Source of the DNA: Collinsella ihumii
GTDB lineage: Bacteria; Actinomycetota; Coriobacteriia; Coriobacteriales; Coriobacteriaceae
Length of the DNA: 64,000 nt
NCBI RefSeq assembly: GCF_900046475.1
Contig: NZ_FCOU01000001.1
Location: forward strand, 80,811 to 144,810
Direction of reading: 5' to 3'
The translations under genes were made by a program, and so were the position numbers. Below, piece by piece: positions 22,818-32,892 of this stretch (positions are counted from its first letter, which is position 1; each line of letters starts with the position of its first letter). A model generated the notes under the pieces. It saw only the letters and a list, made by a program, of their open reading frames with translations. It made no database searches and had not been told where the DNA came from.

Positions 22818-24614
22818 CTACATGAGGCGCAGCCCGACCTCCTTCAGCTGGGCCATGGAGACCTCGCTCGGCGCGGCCGACATGAGGTCGGAGCCGGAGC
22901 TCGTCTTGGGGAACGCCATGACGTCGCGGATGGAGTCGCTGCCGGCGAGCAGCATGCACACGCGGTCGAGACCGAGCGCGAAGCCGCCCATGGGAGGCGC
23001 ACCGAAGGTGAGGGCCTCCATGAGGAAGCCGAACTGCTCGCGGGCGCGCTCCTCGGAAAAGCCCATGAACTCGAGCATCTTGAGCTGCAGCTCGGAGTCG
23101 TGGATACGCATGCCGCCGCCACCGGCCTCGAAGCCGTCCATGACGAAGTCGTAGGTGCACGACCCCATGGCAAGCGGATCGGTCTCGAGCAGGTCGAGCT
23201 CGTCGACATGCGGCAGCGTGAACGGCTGGTGCTCGGCCTCGTAGCGCTTGGCCTCGTCGTCCCAGTGGAACAGCGGGAAGTCGACGACCCACAGGAAGTC
23301 GTGACCCGTGCGCTCGATGCCCAGCGCATCGGCCATGTGGGAGCGCATGCCGCCCAGGATCTCGTTGGAGGCGAGGCGCGGGCCGGCGGCGAACATCACC
23401 AGGTCGCCGGGCTCGACGTCGCAGCGACGGCGCAGCTCAGCCATCTCCTCGTCGGAGAAGAACTTCACGATGGGGCTGTTGATGGAGCCGTCCTCGCGGA
23501 ACGCGATCCATGCCAGGCCCTTGGCGCCAAAGGTCTCGGCCACCTTGGCGAGCTTGTCGATCTGCGCGCGCGGCCAGGCGCCGGCGCCCTTGGCGTTGAT
23601 GGCCTTGACGACCTGGCCCTCCGTGTTGGCGGCGCCTGCGAACACCTTGAACTTGGAGCTCTTGAACACGTCGGTGAGGTCGACGAGCGTCATGCCGAAG
23701 CGGGTGTCGGGCTTGTCGGAGCCGTAGGTGTCCATGGCGTCCCAATAGGAAAGACGGCGCAGCGGCGTGGGCATGTCGACGCCCATGTGCGCGAATGCGT
23801 CGTGCAGCACGTCCTCGAGCGCGCCCATGACGTCGTCCTGGTCGACGAAGCTCATCTCGATATCGACCTGGGTGAACTCGGGCTGGCGGTCGGCGCGCAG
23901 GTCCTCGTCGCGGAAGCACTTGGCGACCTGGTAGTAGCGCTCGACGCCGCCGACCATGAGCAGCTGCTTGAGCAGCTGCGGGGACTGCGGCAGGGCGTAG
24001 AAGCTGCCCGGCTGCAGGCGGGACGGGACGATGAAGTCGCGCGCGCCCTCGGGCGTGGACTTGAACAGACTCGGGGTCTCGACCTCCATGAACGCGCGGT
24101 CGTGCAGCGCGCTGCGGATGGCGAAGGTGAAGTCGCTGCGCAGCTTGAGGTTGGCCATCATCTCGGGACGGCGCAGGTCCAGATAGCGGTAGCGCAGACG
24201 GGTGTCCTCGGAGGTCTCGATGCCGTCCTCGATCTGGAACGGCGGGGTCTTGGAGCGGTTGAGCACCTCGACGCGGTCGGCCAGGACCTCGATCTCGCCG
24301 GTGGGGAGCTTGGGGTTCACCGTGTCCTCGTCGCGCGCGATGACGGTGCCGTGCACGAGGATGGGCCACTCGGGACGCATGGTCTCGGCGGTGTGGAACG
24401 CCTCGCCCGCAGCGTGCTCGGGATCGAACGTGCACTGCGTGATGCCCTCGCGGTCGCGCAGGTCGCAGAAGATGAGGCCGCCGTGATCGCGGCGACGGCT
24501 CACCCAGCCGGTGAGCTTGACCTCCTCGCCGATGTTCTCGGCGCGCAACTCGCCGCAGGTGCGGGTGTGCATGGAATGGATGTCGACGGGGTTTGCGATG
24601 TGGTCGGTAGCCAC
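22818..24614 (-). CDS. aspS: aspartyl-tRNA synthetase (bacterial type)
   Basis: Class II synthetase of 598 residues that attaches aspartate to tRNA-Asp. Domains in order are an OB-fold anticodon-binding domain (from about residue 15, LTGWVSRRRDHGGLIFCDLR), the catalytic core with motif 2 FRDEDLRADRQPEFTQ, a bacterial GAD insertion, and motif 3 GFALGLDRVCMLLAG. The start chosen is GTG with AAGGAGGACCCC upstream; the ATG 14 codons later has no ribosome site. Length matches bacterial AspRS. The leader of about 250 nt has a small hairpin but no T-box element that I can find. Confidence 0.95.
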   Translation of the reverse strand: MATDHIANPVDIHSMHTRTCGELRAENIGEEVKLTGWVSRRRDHGGLIFCDLRDREGITQCTFDPEHAAGEAFHTAETMRPEWPILVHGTVIARDEDTVNPKLPTGEIEVLADRVEVLNRSKTPPFQIEDGIETSEDTRLRYRYLDLRRPEMMANLKLRSDFTFAIRSALHDRAFMEVETPSLFKSTPEGARDFIVPSRLQPGSFYALPQSPQLLKQLLMVGGVERYYQVAKCFRDEDLRADRQPEFTQVDIEMSFVDQDDVMGALEDVLHDAFAHMGVDMPTPLRRLSYWDAMDTYGSDKPDTRFGMTLVDLTDVFKSSKFKVFAGAANTEGQVVKAINAKGAGAWPRAQIDKLAKVAETFGAKGLAWIAFREDGSINSPIVKFFSDEEMAELRRRCDVEPGDLVMFAAGPRLASNEILGGMRSHMADALGIERTGHDFLWVVDFPLFHWDDEAKRYEAEHQPFTLPHVDELDLLETDPLAMGSCTYDFVMDGFEAGGGGMRIHDSELQLKMLEFMGFSEERAREQFGFLMEALTFGAPPMGGFALGLDRVCMLLAGSDSIRDVMAFPKTSSGSDLMSAAPSEVSMAQLKEVGLRLM

Positions 24615-24638
24615 AGGGGTCCTCCTTATGAGATCTGT

Positions 24639-24663
24639 GCCGCCCCGTGCCGGTACGGGCGGC
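24639..24663 (-). promoter_or_regulatory. small hairpin in the aspS leader
   Basis: Stem of about 9 bp with one bulged base, GCCGCCCCGT / ACGGGCGGC, 25 bp upstream of the aspS start. Weak evidence for attenuation; no U-run follows. Confidence 0.3.
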
Positions 24664-24808
24664 TTGCCTACAGATTGCCGAACCTGCGTAGACGGCGCAG
24701 GCTGGGCAGTTGCACTAGCATAGCGAAAAACTCCCCTCTCCGCGCATACTTTACAAAGTGGAAGCAAACGGGACGCGGCAGCCTGCCCGTGGCGGCTCCC
24801 GCCGCCCC

Positions 24809-24880
24809 TGGGCAAGATGGGTTGAAACGAACCCGTCCCCACATAACCCAGCAACGAACCCGTCCCCACATGACCCATGC
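24809..24880. repeat. two tandem copies of the GAACCCGTCCCC interspersed repeat
   Basis: First copy starts ATGGGTTGAAACGAACCCG; second contains AACGAACCCGTCCCCACAT and ends ACCCAT. Both share the core ACGAACCCGTCCCCACAT. They lie in the leader of aspS. Confidence 0.8.
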
Positions 24881-24897
24881 ATGTCAAGACATTGATT

Positions 24898-24943
24898 TGC
24901 ACGGACTGTGCATTATTCGGCACCCTTATGCATAACTCGTGCA
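24898..24943. promoter_or_regulatory. paired TGCAC-N5-GTGCA operator-like sites
   Basis: TGCACGGACTGTGCA (24898-24912) and TGCATAACTCGTGCA (24929-24943), spaced 31 bp, about three helical turns. They sit in the divergent region between aspS and the amino-acid transporter operon. The regulator is unknown. Confidence 0.4.
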
Positions 24944-25090
24944 CATTGTCGCAAAATGACCCAGTAAAAATGAATATTGATAGGTGTTTCCATACTGTTG
25001 CATGCATATTTTTTCTTGCCCATGCATAGTTATAAGAATTAGCATAGGGTCCACTCATGAATTCAACGGGGTTTTGGAAGGAGAACTCTC

Positions 25091-25942
25091 ATGAACATCA
25101 CCCGTAGGCAGTTTGTCCCCCTGGCGGCCGCTTCCGCCATGGCCGCTTTTGGTGTCGCCGGCTGCAGCAACGACACCGCATCCACCGCCACCGGCAGCAC
25201 GCCCGCCGCTGACGCCGGGTCCGCCGACACCTCCTCCGACGGCGAGCTCACCCTGTTCGAGTCCGGCAAGCTGACGTTTGCCACCTCGCCCGACTATCCG
25301 CCGTTCGAGAACCTCGAGGACGGCGAGTACGTCGGCCTCGATATGGACCTCGGCCGCGCCATCGCCGACTACCTGGGCCTCGAGTGCGTCTACACCAACA
25401 TCGACTTCGACGGCATCATCCCGGCGATCGTCGCCGGCGGCCAGGCCGACGCGGGCCTCTCCGGCATCTCCATCACGCCCGAGCGCGAGGAGCAGGTCCT
25501 GTTCACCGACCCGTACTACATCGACAACCAGGCCGTCGCGGTCATGAGCGACAACACCGAGATCACCGAGGACAACGCCGCCGAGGCGCTCAACAACGAG
25601 GCCGTCACCATCGCGGTCCAGAGCGGTTCGACCGGCGCCGACTTCGCCGCCGAGAACTTCCCCAACGCCGAGCAGCTGCCGTTCCCCAACTTCACCGATG
25701 CCTTCGCCGCCGTCCAGGCCGGCCAGGCCGACGCGGTCTGCGGCAACAAGGCCGTCGTCGACCAGATGCTCGCCGGCGCGTACTCCGACGAGCACACCGT
25801 GCTGACCTCCGCCACCGGCGAGGAGTACGCCATCGCCGTCTCCCAGGACAACCCCGACCTGGTCGACGCCATGAACGAGGCCATCGCCGCGCTGACCGAG
25901 GACGGCACGCTCGACGAGATCATCGCCAACAACATGGGTTAA
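25091..25942 (+). CDS. polar amino-acid ABC transporter binding lipoprotein
   Basis: Solute-binding protein, family 3, of 283 residues. The signal has a twin-arginine-like start (TRRQFVPL) and lipobox VAGC with cysteine at 25, suggesting a Tat-type lipoprotein. The mature domain begins after a Ser/Thr/Ala linker with KLTFATSPDYPPFENL and contains VGLDMDLGRAIADYLGL, both typical of glutamine, histidine or arginine binding proteins. ATG start has GAAGGAG upstream. It is the first gene of an operon with permease and ATPase. The hairpin after its stop would raise its level relative to the other two. Confidence 0.9.
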   Translation: MNITRRQFVPLAAASAMAAFGVAGCSNDTASTATGSTPAADAGSADTSSDGELTLFESGKLTFATSPDYPPFENLEDGEYVGLDMDLGRAIADYLGLECVYTNIDFDGIIPAIVAGGQADAGLSGISITPEREEQVLFTDPYYIDNQAVAVMSDNTEITEDNAAEALNNEAVTIAVQSGSTGADFAAENFPNAEQLPFPNFTDAFAAVQAGQADAVCGNKAVVDQMLAGAYSDEHTVLTSATGEEYAIAVSQDNPDLVDAMNEAIAALTEDGTLDEIIANNMG

Positions 25943-25982
25943 TCCCCCATCACACGGCAACAGCTTACGCAACCGTTTGCTC

Positions 25983-26013
25983 GCGGCCCCTCTCCGGTGC
26001 GGAAGGGGGCCGC
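25983..26013 (+). terminator. partial terminator/attenuator hairpin after the binding-protein gene
   Basis: Arms GCGGCCCC and GGGGCCGC around a 15-base loop, then ATTTCCC. It probably reduces downstream transcription or stabilises the 3' end of the binding-protein mRNA. Confidence 0.5.
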
Positions 26014-26048
26014 ATTTCCCATATGTAGAAGCTAGAAACGAGGCTCCC

Positions 26049-27362
26049 GTGAGTAGTAGTTCCACACGTCGTCATCTTGCACCGGCCCTGAGCGCCATCA
26101 TCGTGGCGCTGTGCGCGTGCCTTCTGTTTGCCTCCACGCCCGCGCGCGCCATGGAGATCGTCAAGTGCACCGGGCGACCTAACTCCGAAGACGACCCCAC
26201 CGCCATCATGGGCAACACCCAGTCGCGCATCACCTTCGAGGCCACCGTCGACGAGGGGGAGAACATCTCCCAGCTCGTCCTGCACATTCCCGACGGCACG
26301 TCGTTCAACACCGACGACCTGGCGCTGACGCTGCTCACCGGCGACGACCTCATGACGCGCAACGAGGTCGACTACACCGAGACCGTCGACGGGCAGGACC
26401 TCGTCCTCGACTTCAACACGCCGCTGTCCCAGGCGGGCCACCTGAACATCATCGTCTACGACGTCTACTTCCCCACCGAGGGCGGCGATATGCAGGTCGA
26501 GGCGAGCTACTCAACCGCCGACGGCGCGGTCGATAACGCCTCCATCGAGGGCATCCCCGTCATCTCCGTGCAGGGCATCTCCGCCACCGAGGCGCTGTCC
26601 CAGTGGCTCGAGGAGCAGGACTGGGTGAAGGCGTGGAACTCCAACCGCTTCCTGCGCCTGTTCGCGGACCCGACGATCTTCGTGACGAGCTTCCCGGTCG
26701 TGCTGACGGGCTTCTTCATGTCCATCGCCATCGTCGCCGTCGCCTTCCCGCTCGCGATTCCGCTGGGCCTCGTGCTCGCGCTCATGCGCCTGTCCAAGTT
26801 CCGCCTGTGGCGCGGCATCGCCACCACCTACGTTAACATCGTGCGCGGCACACCGCTGTTCCTGCAGATCTACATCGCGTTCTTCGGCCTGCCGCTGGCG
26901 GGCATCAACATCCCCAACTTCCCGCTCGGCGTCGTCGTCATGATGCTCAATTCGGGCGCGTACATGTGCGAGATCTTCCGCGCCGGCATCCTCTCCATCA
27001 GCAAGGGGCAGACCGAGGCGGCGCGCTCGCTGGGCATGAACCGCCTGCAGACCACGCTCTACGTCATCCTTCCGCAGATGTTCCGCCTGGTGATCCCCAA
27101 CCTCACGAGCGAGTTCATCACACTGTACAAGGACACCTCGCTGCTCGCCGCCGTCGGCATCATGGAGCTCGTCATGTACGCGCGCACCATCGTGGCGTCG
27201 ACCGGCTCCATCACGCCCTATATCGTGGCGGCCCTGTTCTACCTGGTCATCACCCTGCCGCTGTCCAAGGTCACGCGCCATCTTGAGGAGCGCACCCGCG
27301 CCGGGCGCAAGCGCAAGCGCAAAGGCGTCCCCGCGGCGTCCGCAACGACGAAGGAGGCTTAA
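26049..27362 (+). CDS. amino-acid ABC permease with N-terminal exported domain
   Basis: Unusual permease of 437 residues. The start is a GTG with a weak GAGG upstream. Residues 1-34 look like a signal or anchor (IIVALCACLLFASTPARA). Residues 35 to about 200 form a beta-rich, acidic extracytoplasmic domain of a kind I do not recognise. The C-terminal part is a standard polar amino-acid permease (HisM/GlnP type) with LRLFADPTIFVTSFPVVLTG and a loop QTEAARSLGMNRLQ contacting the ATPase. Ordinary members are about 220 residues. The extension may dock the binding protein or sense ligand. Confidence 0.85.
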   Translation: MSSSSTRRHLAPALSAIIVALCACLLFASTPARAMEIVKCTGRPNSEDDPTAIMGNTQSRITFEATVDEGENISQLVLHIPDGTSFNTDDLALTLLTGDDLMTRNEVDYTETVDGQDLVLDFNTPLSQAGHLNIIVYDVYFPTEGGDMQVEASYSTADGAVDNASIEGIPVISVQGISATEALSQWLEEQDWVKAWNSNRFLRLFADPTIFVTSFPVVLTGFFMSIAIVAVAFPLAIPLGLVLALMRLSKFRLWRGIATTYVNIVRGTPLFLQIYIAFFGLPLAGINIPNFPLGVVVMMLNSGAYMCEIFRAGILSISKGQTEAARSLGMNRLQTTLYVILPQMFRLVIPNLTSEFITLYKDTSLLAAVGIMELVMYARTIVASTGSITPYIVAALFYLVITLPLSKVTRHLEERTRAGRKRKRKGVPAASATTKEA

Positions 27363-27368
27363 CCGATC

Positions 27369-28145
<777 letters not shown>

Positions 28146-28149
28146 TCGA

Positions 28150-28196
28150 ATCGCCCGCCCCGTGCGCAAAGGTTTGCACGGGGCGGGCGATCTTTT
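28150..28196 (+). terminator. terminator of the amino-acid ABC operon
   Basis: Perfect 16-bp arms ATCGCCCGCCCCGTGC and GCACGGGGCGGGCGAT, then CTTTTCC. Confidence 0.85.
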
Positions 28197-28249
28197 CCGG
28201 AATGCTCCGTAGGCTGGGCAGATGCACCATGTGCGAGCTCGCCTGCAGC

Positions 28250-29629
28250 TCAAGCGCTCCCCAAGAGCATCCATTTCCACGCGGGAACGATGTCGATATG
28301 GCCTTCCGGCATCTCGGCGCTTCCCTCCTCCCGCAGCGTGATCACGGTTCCCCCATCGACACGGGTCGCCTTCATCGCAGCAGACAACGACCCGATTTCG
28401 CGAGCCCTTGTCTTCTCGGCGCTCATATCAACCGTAACCTGGTAGAGGGCATATGGCTCGGATGCCAAAGAGTCCCCTACCAGAAAATCTATCTTCTCCC
28501 GCCGCGAAGAGGGAACGGTAAACGAGGTGATCGTCTCTATGCGGCGTCCCGAAGTCCTTCTCAAAAGCTCGATGAACACCGCCGTTTCCAGCCGTTTGCC
28601 GACATCCTGCTGATTGGCACGCGAGACCGCATAGGCCAAGCCGGCATCCGCTGCGTACACCTTCGGCGCTGCCGTGCTATCGGGCGCGAGCGATACCGAA
28701 AACTCAGGCAGCAGCTTGATGAGGTGCGCCCGCTCGAAAAGGCGAACCGTCTCGTTGATCGTTTCCCATGACGTCCTGTATCCCGCTGCACGCAAGCCGT
28801 CGACCAGACGGTTGACCGACAGGTCGCACCCGGTATTGCGCAAGCAGAACAGGGCGACCTGTGTTGCGAGCGAAATGCCCACACGTGGGTACCTGTCGAC
28901 AACATCCCGAGCAACCACATCGCGCATATACGACTGCAACATCGAAATACGTGCACCCGGGGAAAGTCTTTGAACTCCCGGGAAGCCGCCCTCGAGAAGA
29001 AATCGGTCGAAGAGGGCCTCAAGCTGAGTTCTGAGCTGAGGAGACACGGCTCCATGTTCCCGCAGCTCCTCTGAAGTGGGAATATCAACGTCCTGGAATC
29101 CGCAAAACTCACGAAACGACAAGGGGAACATGCGGCACTCCAGAGAGCGCCCGCGAAACGTCGATGCGATCTCGTCTGCAGACATCTTGGAGGTCGACCC
29201 CGTGATCACGAGCGTAACGCGTTCGTGCTCAGCAATGCGCTGGCAGAACCCCTGCCAGCCATCGGCCTCCTGCACCTCATCAAGAAACAGATATGAACCT
29301 TCGGACCGTGCCGTGGGAACTTGGCGCCAGTATTCTTCGACCACATCGTTCAGCAACGTCGAGGGAGCGGGGGCCAGCCGCTCGTCTGCAAAATTGAAAT
29401 AGAAAACTCGGTCGCGCGCGACGCCCGCCTTCAGCAACTCGTGAATCATCTGAAACACGTAGAACGTTTTCCCGCTGCGGCGCATGCCCGTAATGATGTG
29501 CACGAGATTGAAGAGATTCGGCTTAGGAAGCTCATCGGTTATCTTCGTGCGCGCAACTACCGGCGGAAAGGAAAACTCAAGCGCTTCACGGACAAGCGCT
29601 GCATATTCTTGGGGAGCCGGAGACACCAT
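28250..29629 (-). CDS. AAA_14/DUF4143 ATPase
   Basis: Cytoplasmic ATPase of 459 residues (start uncertain). It has an N-terminal P-loop domain with GMRRSGKTFYVFQM (Walker A) and SYLFLDEVQEADGWQ (Walker B), then a C-terminal DUF4143 domain with endonuclease-like features (EKIDFLVGD, YQVTVDMS). The ATG used has AGGAGG only about two bases upstream; a TTG 14 codons earlier is an alternative. Family members are widespread, often transferred, and of unknown role. This gene is noticeably less GC-rich than its neighbours and stands alone, so acquisition is plausible. Confidence 0.85.
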   Translation of the reverse strand: MVSPAPQEYAALVREALEFSFPPVVARTKITDELPKPNLFNLVHIITGMRRSGKTFYVFQMIHELLKAGVARDRVFYFNFADERLAPAPSTLLNDVVEEYWRQVPTARSEGSYLFLDEVQEADGWQGFCQRIAEHERVTLVITGSTSKMSADEIASTFRGRSLECRMFPLSFREFCGFQDVDIPTSEELREHGAVSPQLRTQLEALFDRFLLEGGFPGVQRLSPGARISMLQSYMRDVVARDVVDRYPRVGISLATQVALFCLRNTGCDLSVNRLVDGLRAAGYRTSWETINETVRLFERAHLIKLLPEFSVSLAPDSTAAPKVYAADAGLAYAVSRANQQDVGKRLETAVFIELLRRTSGRRIETITSFTVPSSRREKIDFLVGDSLASEPYALYQVTVDMSAEKTRAREIGSLSAAMKATRVDGGTVITLREEGSAEMPEGHIDIVPAWKWMLLGSA

Positions 29630-29735
29630 TTCCTCCTGTTCCTTGTCAGAATTCTCAAAGTCAGTGTACAACTTCTCGCCATCAAAGAGAAGTTGCGACG
29701 ATATCTTCTCTCCGATGGCAAGAAGTTCAATAAGA

Positions 29736-29770
29736 ATGCCGCTATCTCATATACAGCGAGATAGCGGCAT
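29736..29770 (-). terminator. ppc terminator
   Basis: Arms ATGCCGCTATCTC and GAGATAGCGGCAT (13 bp), followed on the minus strand by TCTTATTG. It lies about 50 bp past the ppc stop. Confidence 0.65.
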
Positions 29771-29818
29771 CCGTTAAGCCGTTTAGAAATGAAACGTGCC
29801 TCCGAAAGGTATGCGGTA

Positions 29819-32608
29819 TCACCCCGTGTTCTGGAGGCCCGCGGAGACGCCGGTCACGGTCGCAAGGATAAGGCTCAGGTACTTCGCCTTGGCCTCCTCG
29901 GAAAGGTCGCGGCCCTCGTCGCGCACGATGCGCAGGGCGCGCACCTGCGCGAGGGACAGCACGTCGACGTACGGGTCGCGCACGCGGACCGCGCGCCCCA
30001 GCACACGGCGATGCTCGAGCGGCCACTCGTCGCCCACGATCGCCAGCACCCAGCGACGCGTGAGCTGCATCTCGTCATACACCGCATGGGCCAGATCGGC
30101 GCGATCGCCCAGCGCCAGGTACATCTTGGCGAGACGGCCGTCCGTCTTGGCGATGGACATCTCCACGTTGTCGATGAACGTCGAGAACAGCGGCCACTCC
30201 CGATACGCCCGCCTGAGCGTCTCGAGGTCGCCGAACGCCTCGCAGGCGCTGCCCAGGCCGTACCACGCCGCCAGGTTGATGCGCGCCTGGCTCCAGCTGA
30301 ACACCCACGGGATCGTGCGCAGGTCGTCCAGCGACTTGGCGCCCAGGCCGCGCTTGGCGGGGCGCGAGCCGATGGGCAGCAGGCCGACTTCGGTCAGCGG
30401 GGTCACCGTCGAGAACCACGGCGTGAAGTCGGGCATATGCAGCAGGTCGAGATACCGTTCGTGCGAGACGCGGTCGAGCTCGTCTGCCATGGCGAGGTAC
30501 TTCTCGGTCATCTCAGTGTTCGCGCGCTCCACCGACGGGGCGGAGTTGAGCAGCGTCGCCGCCGCGACCCCCTCGACGTGGCGCTGCGCCAGCACCGGGT
30601 TGCCGTAACGCGCGAAGATGACCTCGCCCTGCTCGGTTACCTTGAAGAAGCATCTCACCGAGCCGGCGGGCTGCGCCAGCACCGCGCGGTTGGCCGGACC
30701 GCCGCCGCGGCCGACCGCTCCGCCGCGGCCGTGCATGAGCACCAAGTCGATATCGTGCTCGTCGGCCCAGGCGGCGATGCGCTTCTGGGCGTAATGCAGC
30801 GCGAGCGTGGCGGTCGTGGGGCCGGCATCCTTCGCGGAGTCCGAGTAGCCGAGCATGACCTCCATCTTGCGTCCCGTCTGCGCGAGACGGGCCTGGACCG
30901 CCGGCAGCTCGAGCATGTCGTTCAGCACGTCGACGCAGTGCTCCAGATCCTCCAGCTGCTCGAACAGCGGGATGACGTCGAGCTGCGGCACGTCCGAAGC
31001 GTGCGCGAACGCCAGGTTCGCCAGCTCGTAGACGTCGGCCACGTGCTGCGCCGACTTGGTGAACGAGATGATGTAGCGGTGCGCCATCTTGACCGCGTAG
31101 CGCTTCTGGATGGAGCCGATCGCGCGAAACGTGTCGAGCACCTCGCGCGTCATGGGTTGCAGGTCTCCGTGGATGCCGTGCTCGCGGATGTCCTCGAGCG
31201 CCCGCGTGTGCACGAGCGAATGCTGGCGGAACTCCATCTCCACCATGTGGAACCCGAACGACTCCGTCTGCCAGATGAGCGTCTGGACCGGACCGTAGGC
31301 GGCGCGCTCGGCACCTGCCGCGGCAAGCGAGCGCTGGACCACGCGCAGATCGGCCAGGAAGTCCTCCGCCGAGGCGTACATCACGTCGGCGTCGCGCGCC
31401 ACCGTTCCGTCCAGGCGGTCGGCCATGACCAGCATGACGGCGCGATGCGGCTCGGATGCGGAGATGTCGCGCGCCCGGCTCGTGATGATCTCGCTCATCT
31501 CGACCTGATGGTTCCACAGGTTGAGCAGCTCGTCGGACGGAGCCGCGTATCCCGCCTCGAGGGTGAGGTTGCGGCCCACGCGGCGGCACTTGTCGGCGAG
31601 CGTCGCCACCATGTGCTTGTAGAACTTCGCCGCGACCTCGCGGCTCACCTTCGCGGTGACATTGGGGTTGCCGTCGCGGTCCGACCCGATCCAGCTGCCC
31701 GGATGGAAAAACGCGGGGCAGACGGGCGGCACGATGCCGGCGCCTTCGCCGAGCACCCAGTCGTCGAAGCGCCGGTAGATGCGCGGAACGATGTCGAACA
31801 ACGTGTGGTCGAAGATGTCGATGACGGTGTCCGCCTCCTCGACCGGCGTCGGCTTCTTGATGGCGACCGGCGAGGTGCGCACGAGCGCATCGATCTCCTG
31901 CAGCATGTGGCGCTCGTTTTCCGCAAGGTCCAGGCCGCCCAGATGGGGGCGCTCGGAAAGAAGCTTGCCGATACGCCTGATCTTGCCCTCAACGGCGCGG
32001 CGGCGCGCCTCCGTGGGATGCGCCGTGAACACCGGGTGGAACTCGAGCTTGTTCAGCAGATCCGTCGCCTCGTCCACGCCGACCTCGTCGATCAGCTGCT
32101 TGAACGCAATCGTGAGCTCGTTGGACGGATCGACGTCCGCCTCGATGGACACCAGGCGCTCGCGATCGTGCAGCGTCTCGACGCGGTAGTTCTCCTCGCA
32201 CAGGTTCGCGAGGTGGAAAAACGAGGTGAAGGCGCGCACCAGGGTCTCGAGCGTCTGCAGCGGCAGCTCGTCGACGAGCTCGACGGCAGCGCGAAACGCG
32301 CTGTTGCTGTCAGTGGTCGCCAGCGGCACGCCCTGCTCGTCGGTCTCCTCCGACGCGGCCGCGGCGCCGGGGTTGCCCTCGTTCGCATGGATCGCGTGAC
32401 GCAGCAGCACGTCGAACAGCTCGCAAATCTGGGGATCGTACTCCTTGAGCACGCGGCGCTCGAGCCGCTGGAACAGCGCCAGGTTGTCACGCAGGCTGTC
32501 GGGAATCTCGATCTCCGACAGCGGTCCGCACGTCAGCGCACCGACCGTCTCCTTCAGCTCCGATAGCAGCTGCGCGCGCTCTTCCGGCTGTCCAATCTCT
32601 TCCGCCAT
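29819..32608 (-). CDS. ppc: phosphoenolpyruvate carboxylase
   Basis: Cytoplasmic enzyme of 929 residues that makes oxaloacetate from PEP and bicarbonate. Catalytic H197 lies in VFTAHPTEARRRA, the second signature is GYSDSAKDAGPTTATL, and the glycine-rich GRGGAVGRGGGP is present. The ATG start has GGAGGGTG upstream; the in-frame upstream stretch is not coding. A promoter is seen at 32698-32725. It is a single-gene unit and likely replenishes the oxaloacetate pool during mixed-acid metabolism. Confidence 0.95.
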   Translation of the reverse strand: MAEEIGQPEERAQLLSELKETVGALTCGPLSEIEIPDSLRDNLALFQRLERRVLKEYDPQICELFDVLLRHAIHANEGNPGAAAASEETDEQGVPLATTDSNSAFRAAVELVDELPLQTLETLVRAFTSFFHLANLCEENYRVETLHDRERLVSIEADVDPSNELTIAFKQLIDEVGVDEATDLLNKLEFHPVFTAHPTEARRRAVEGKIRRIGKLLSERPHLGGLDLAENERHMLQEIDALVRTSPVAIKKPTPVEEADTVIDIFDHTLFDIVPRIYRRFDDWVLGEGAGIVPPVCPAFFHPGSWIGSDRDGNPNVTAKVSREVAAKFYKHMVATLADKCRRVGRNLTLEAGYAAPSDELLNLWNHQVEMSEIITSRARDISASEPHRAVMLVMADRLDGTVARDADVMYASAEDFLADLRVVQRSLAAAGAERAAYGPVQTLIWQTESFGFHMVEMEFRQHSLVHTRALEDIREHGIHGDLQPMTREVLDTFRAIGSIQKRYAVKMAHRYIISFTKSAQHVADVYELANLAFAHASDVPQLDVIPLFEQLEDLEHCVDVLNDMLELPAVQARLAQTGRKMEVMLGYSDSAKDAGPTTATLALHYAQKRIAAWADEHDIDLVLMHGRGGAVGRGGGPANRAVLAQPAGSVRCFFKVTEQGEVIFARYGNPVLAQRHVEGVAAATLLNSAPSVERANTEMTEKYLAMADELDRVSHERYLDLLHMPDFTPWFSTVTPLTEVGLLPIGSRPAKRGLGAKSLDDLRTIPWVFSWSQARINLAAWYGLGSACEAFGDLETLRRAYREWPLFSTFIDNVEMSIAKTDGRLAKMYLALGDRADLAHAVYDEMQLTRRWVLAIVGDEWPLEHRRVLGRAVRVRDPYVDVLSLAQVRALRIVRDEGRDLSEEAKAKYLSLILATVTGVSAGLQNTG

Positions 32609-32697
32609 TCGCACACCCTCCTTCCGATGCAAGCGGGAAACCACCCACCGAGTAGTTGCTGCCGCCTGAAGAAAGAACACGTTAAGAACAATCGCAA

Positions 32698-32725
32698 AGT
32701 ATACGTGAGTCCCCCGCGTGCACAA
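32698..32725 (-). promoter_or_regulatory. ppc promoter
   Basis: Minus strand: -35 TTGTGC (32725-32720), 16-bp spacer, -10 TATACT (32703-32698); leader about 83 nt. Confidence 0.55.
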
Positions 32726-32892
32726 CAGGCTTCACAGAGTTCACGCTTTAGCAAACTAAATCAACCAATCAGCTGCCCCGCGCACACCGCGGCGCGTAGC
32801 GAGCGTGAGGGCAGAGGCTGCGCCAACGCAACGTGGGCCCACAGGCCGGACACGGAATGGATTGACCGGCATCTCCCCTGCGCCTCGGAGGT

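Noticed and set aside
24615..24890. T-box leader upstream of aspS
   Set aside because: The leader is long enough, but the conserved T-box sequence and anti-terminator pairing were not found; only a small hairpin is present.
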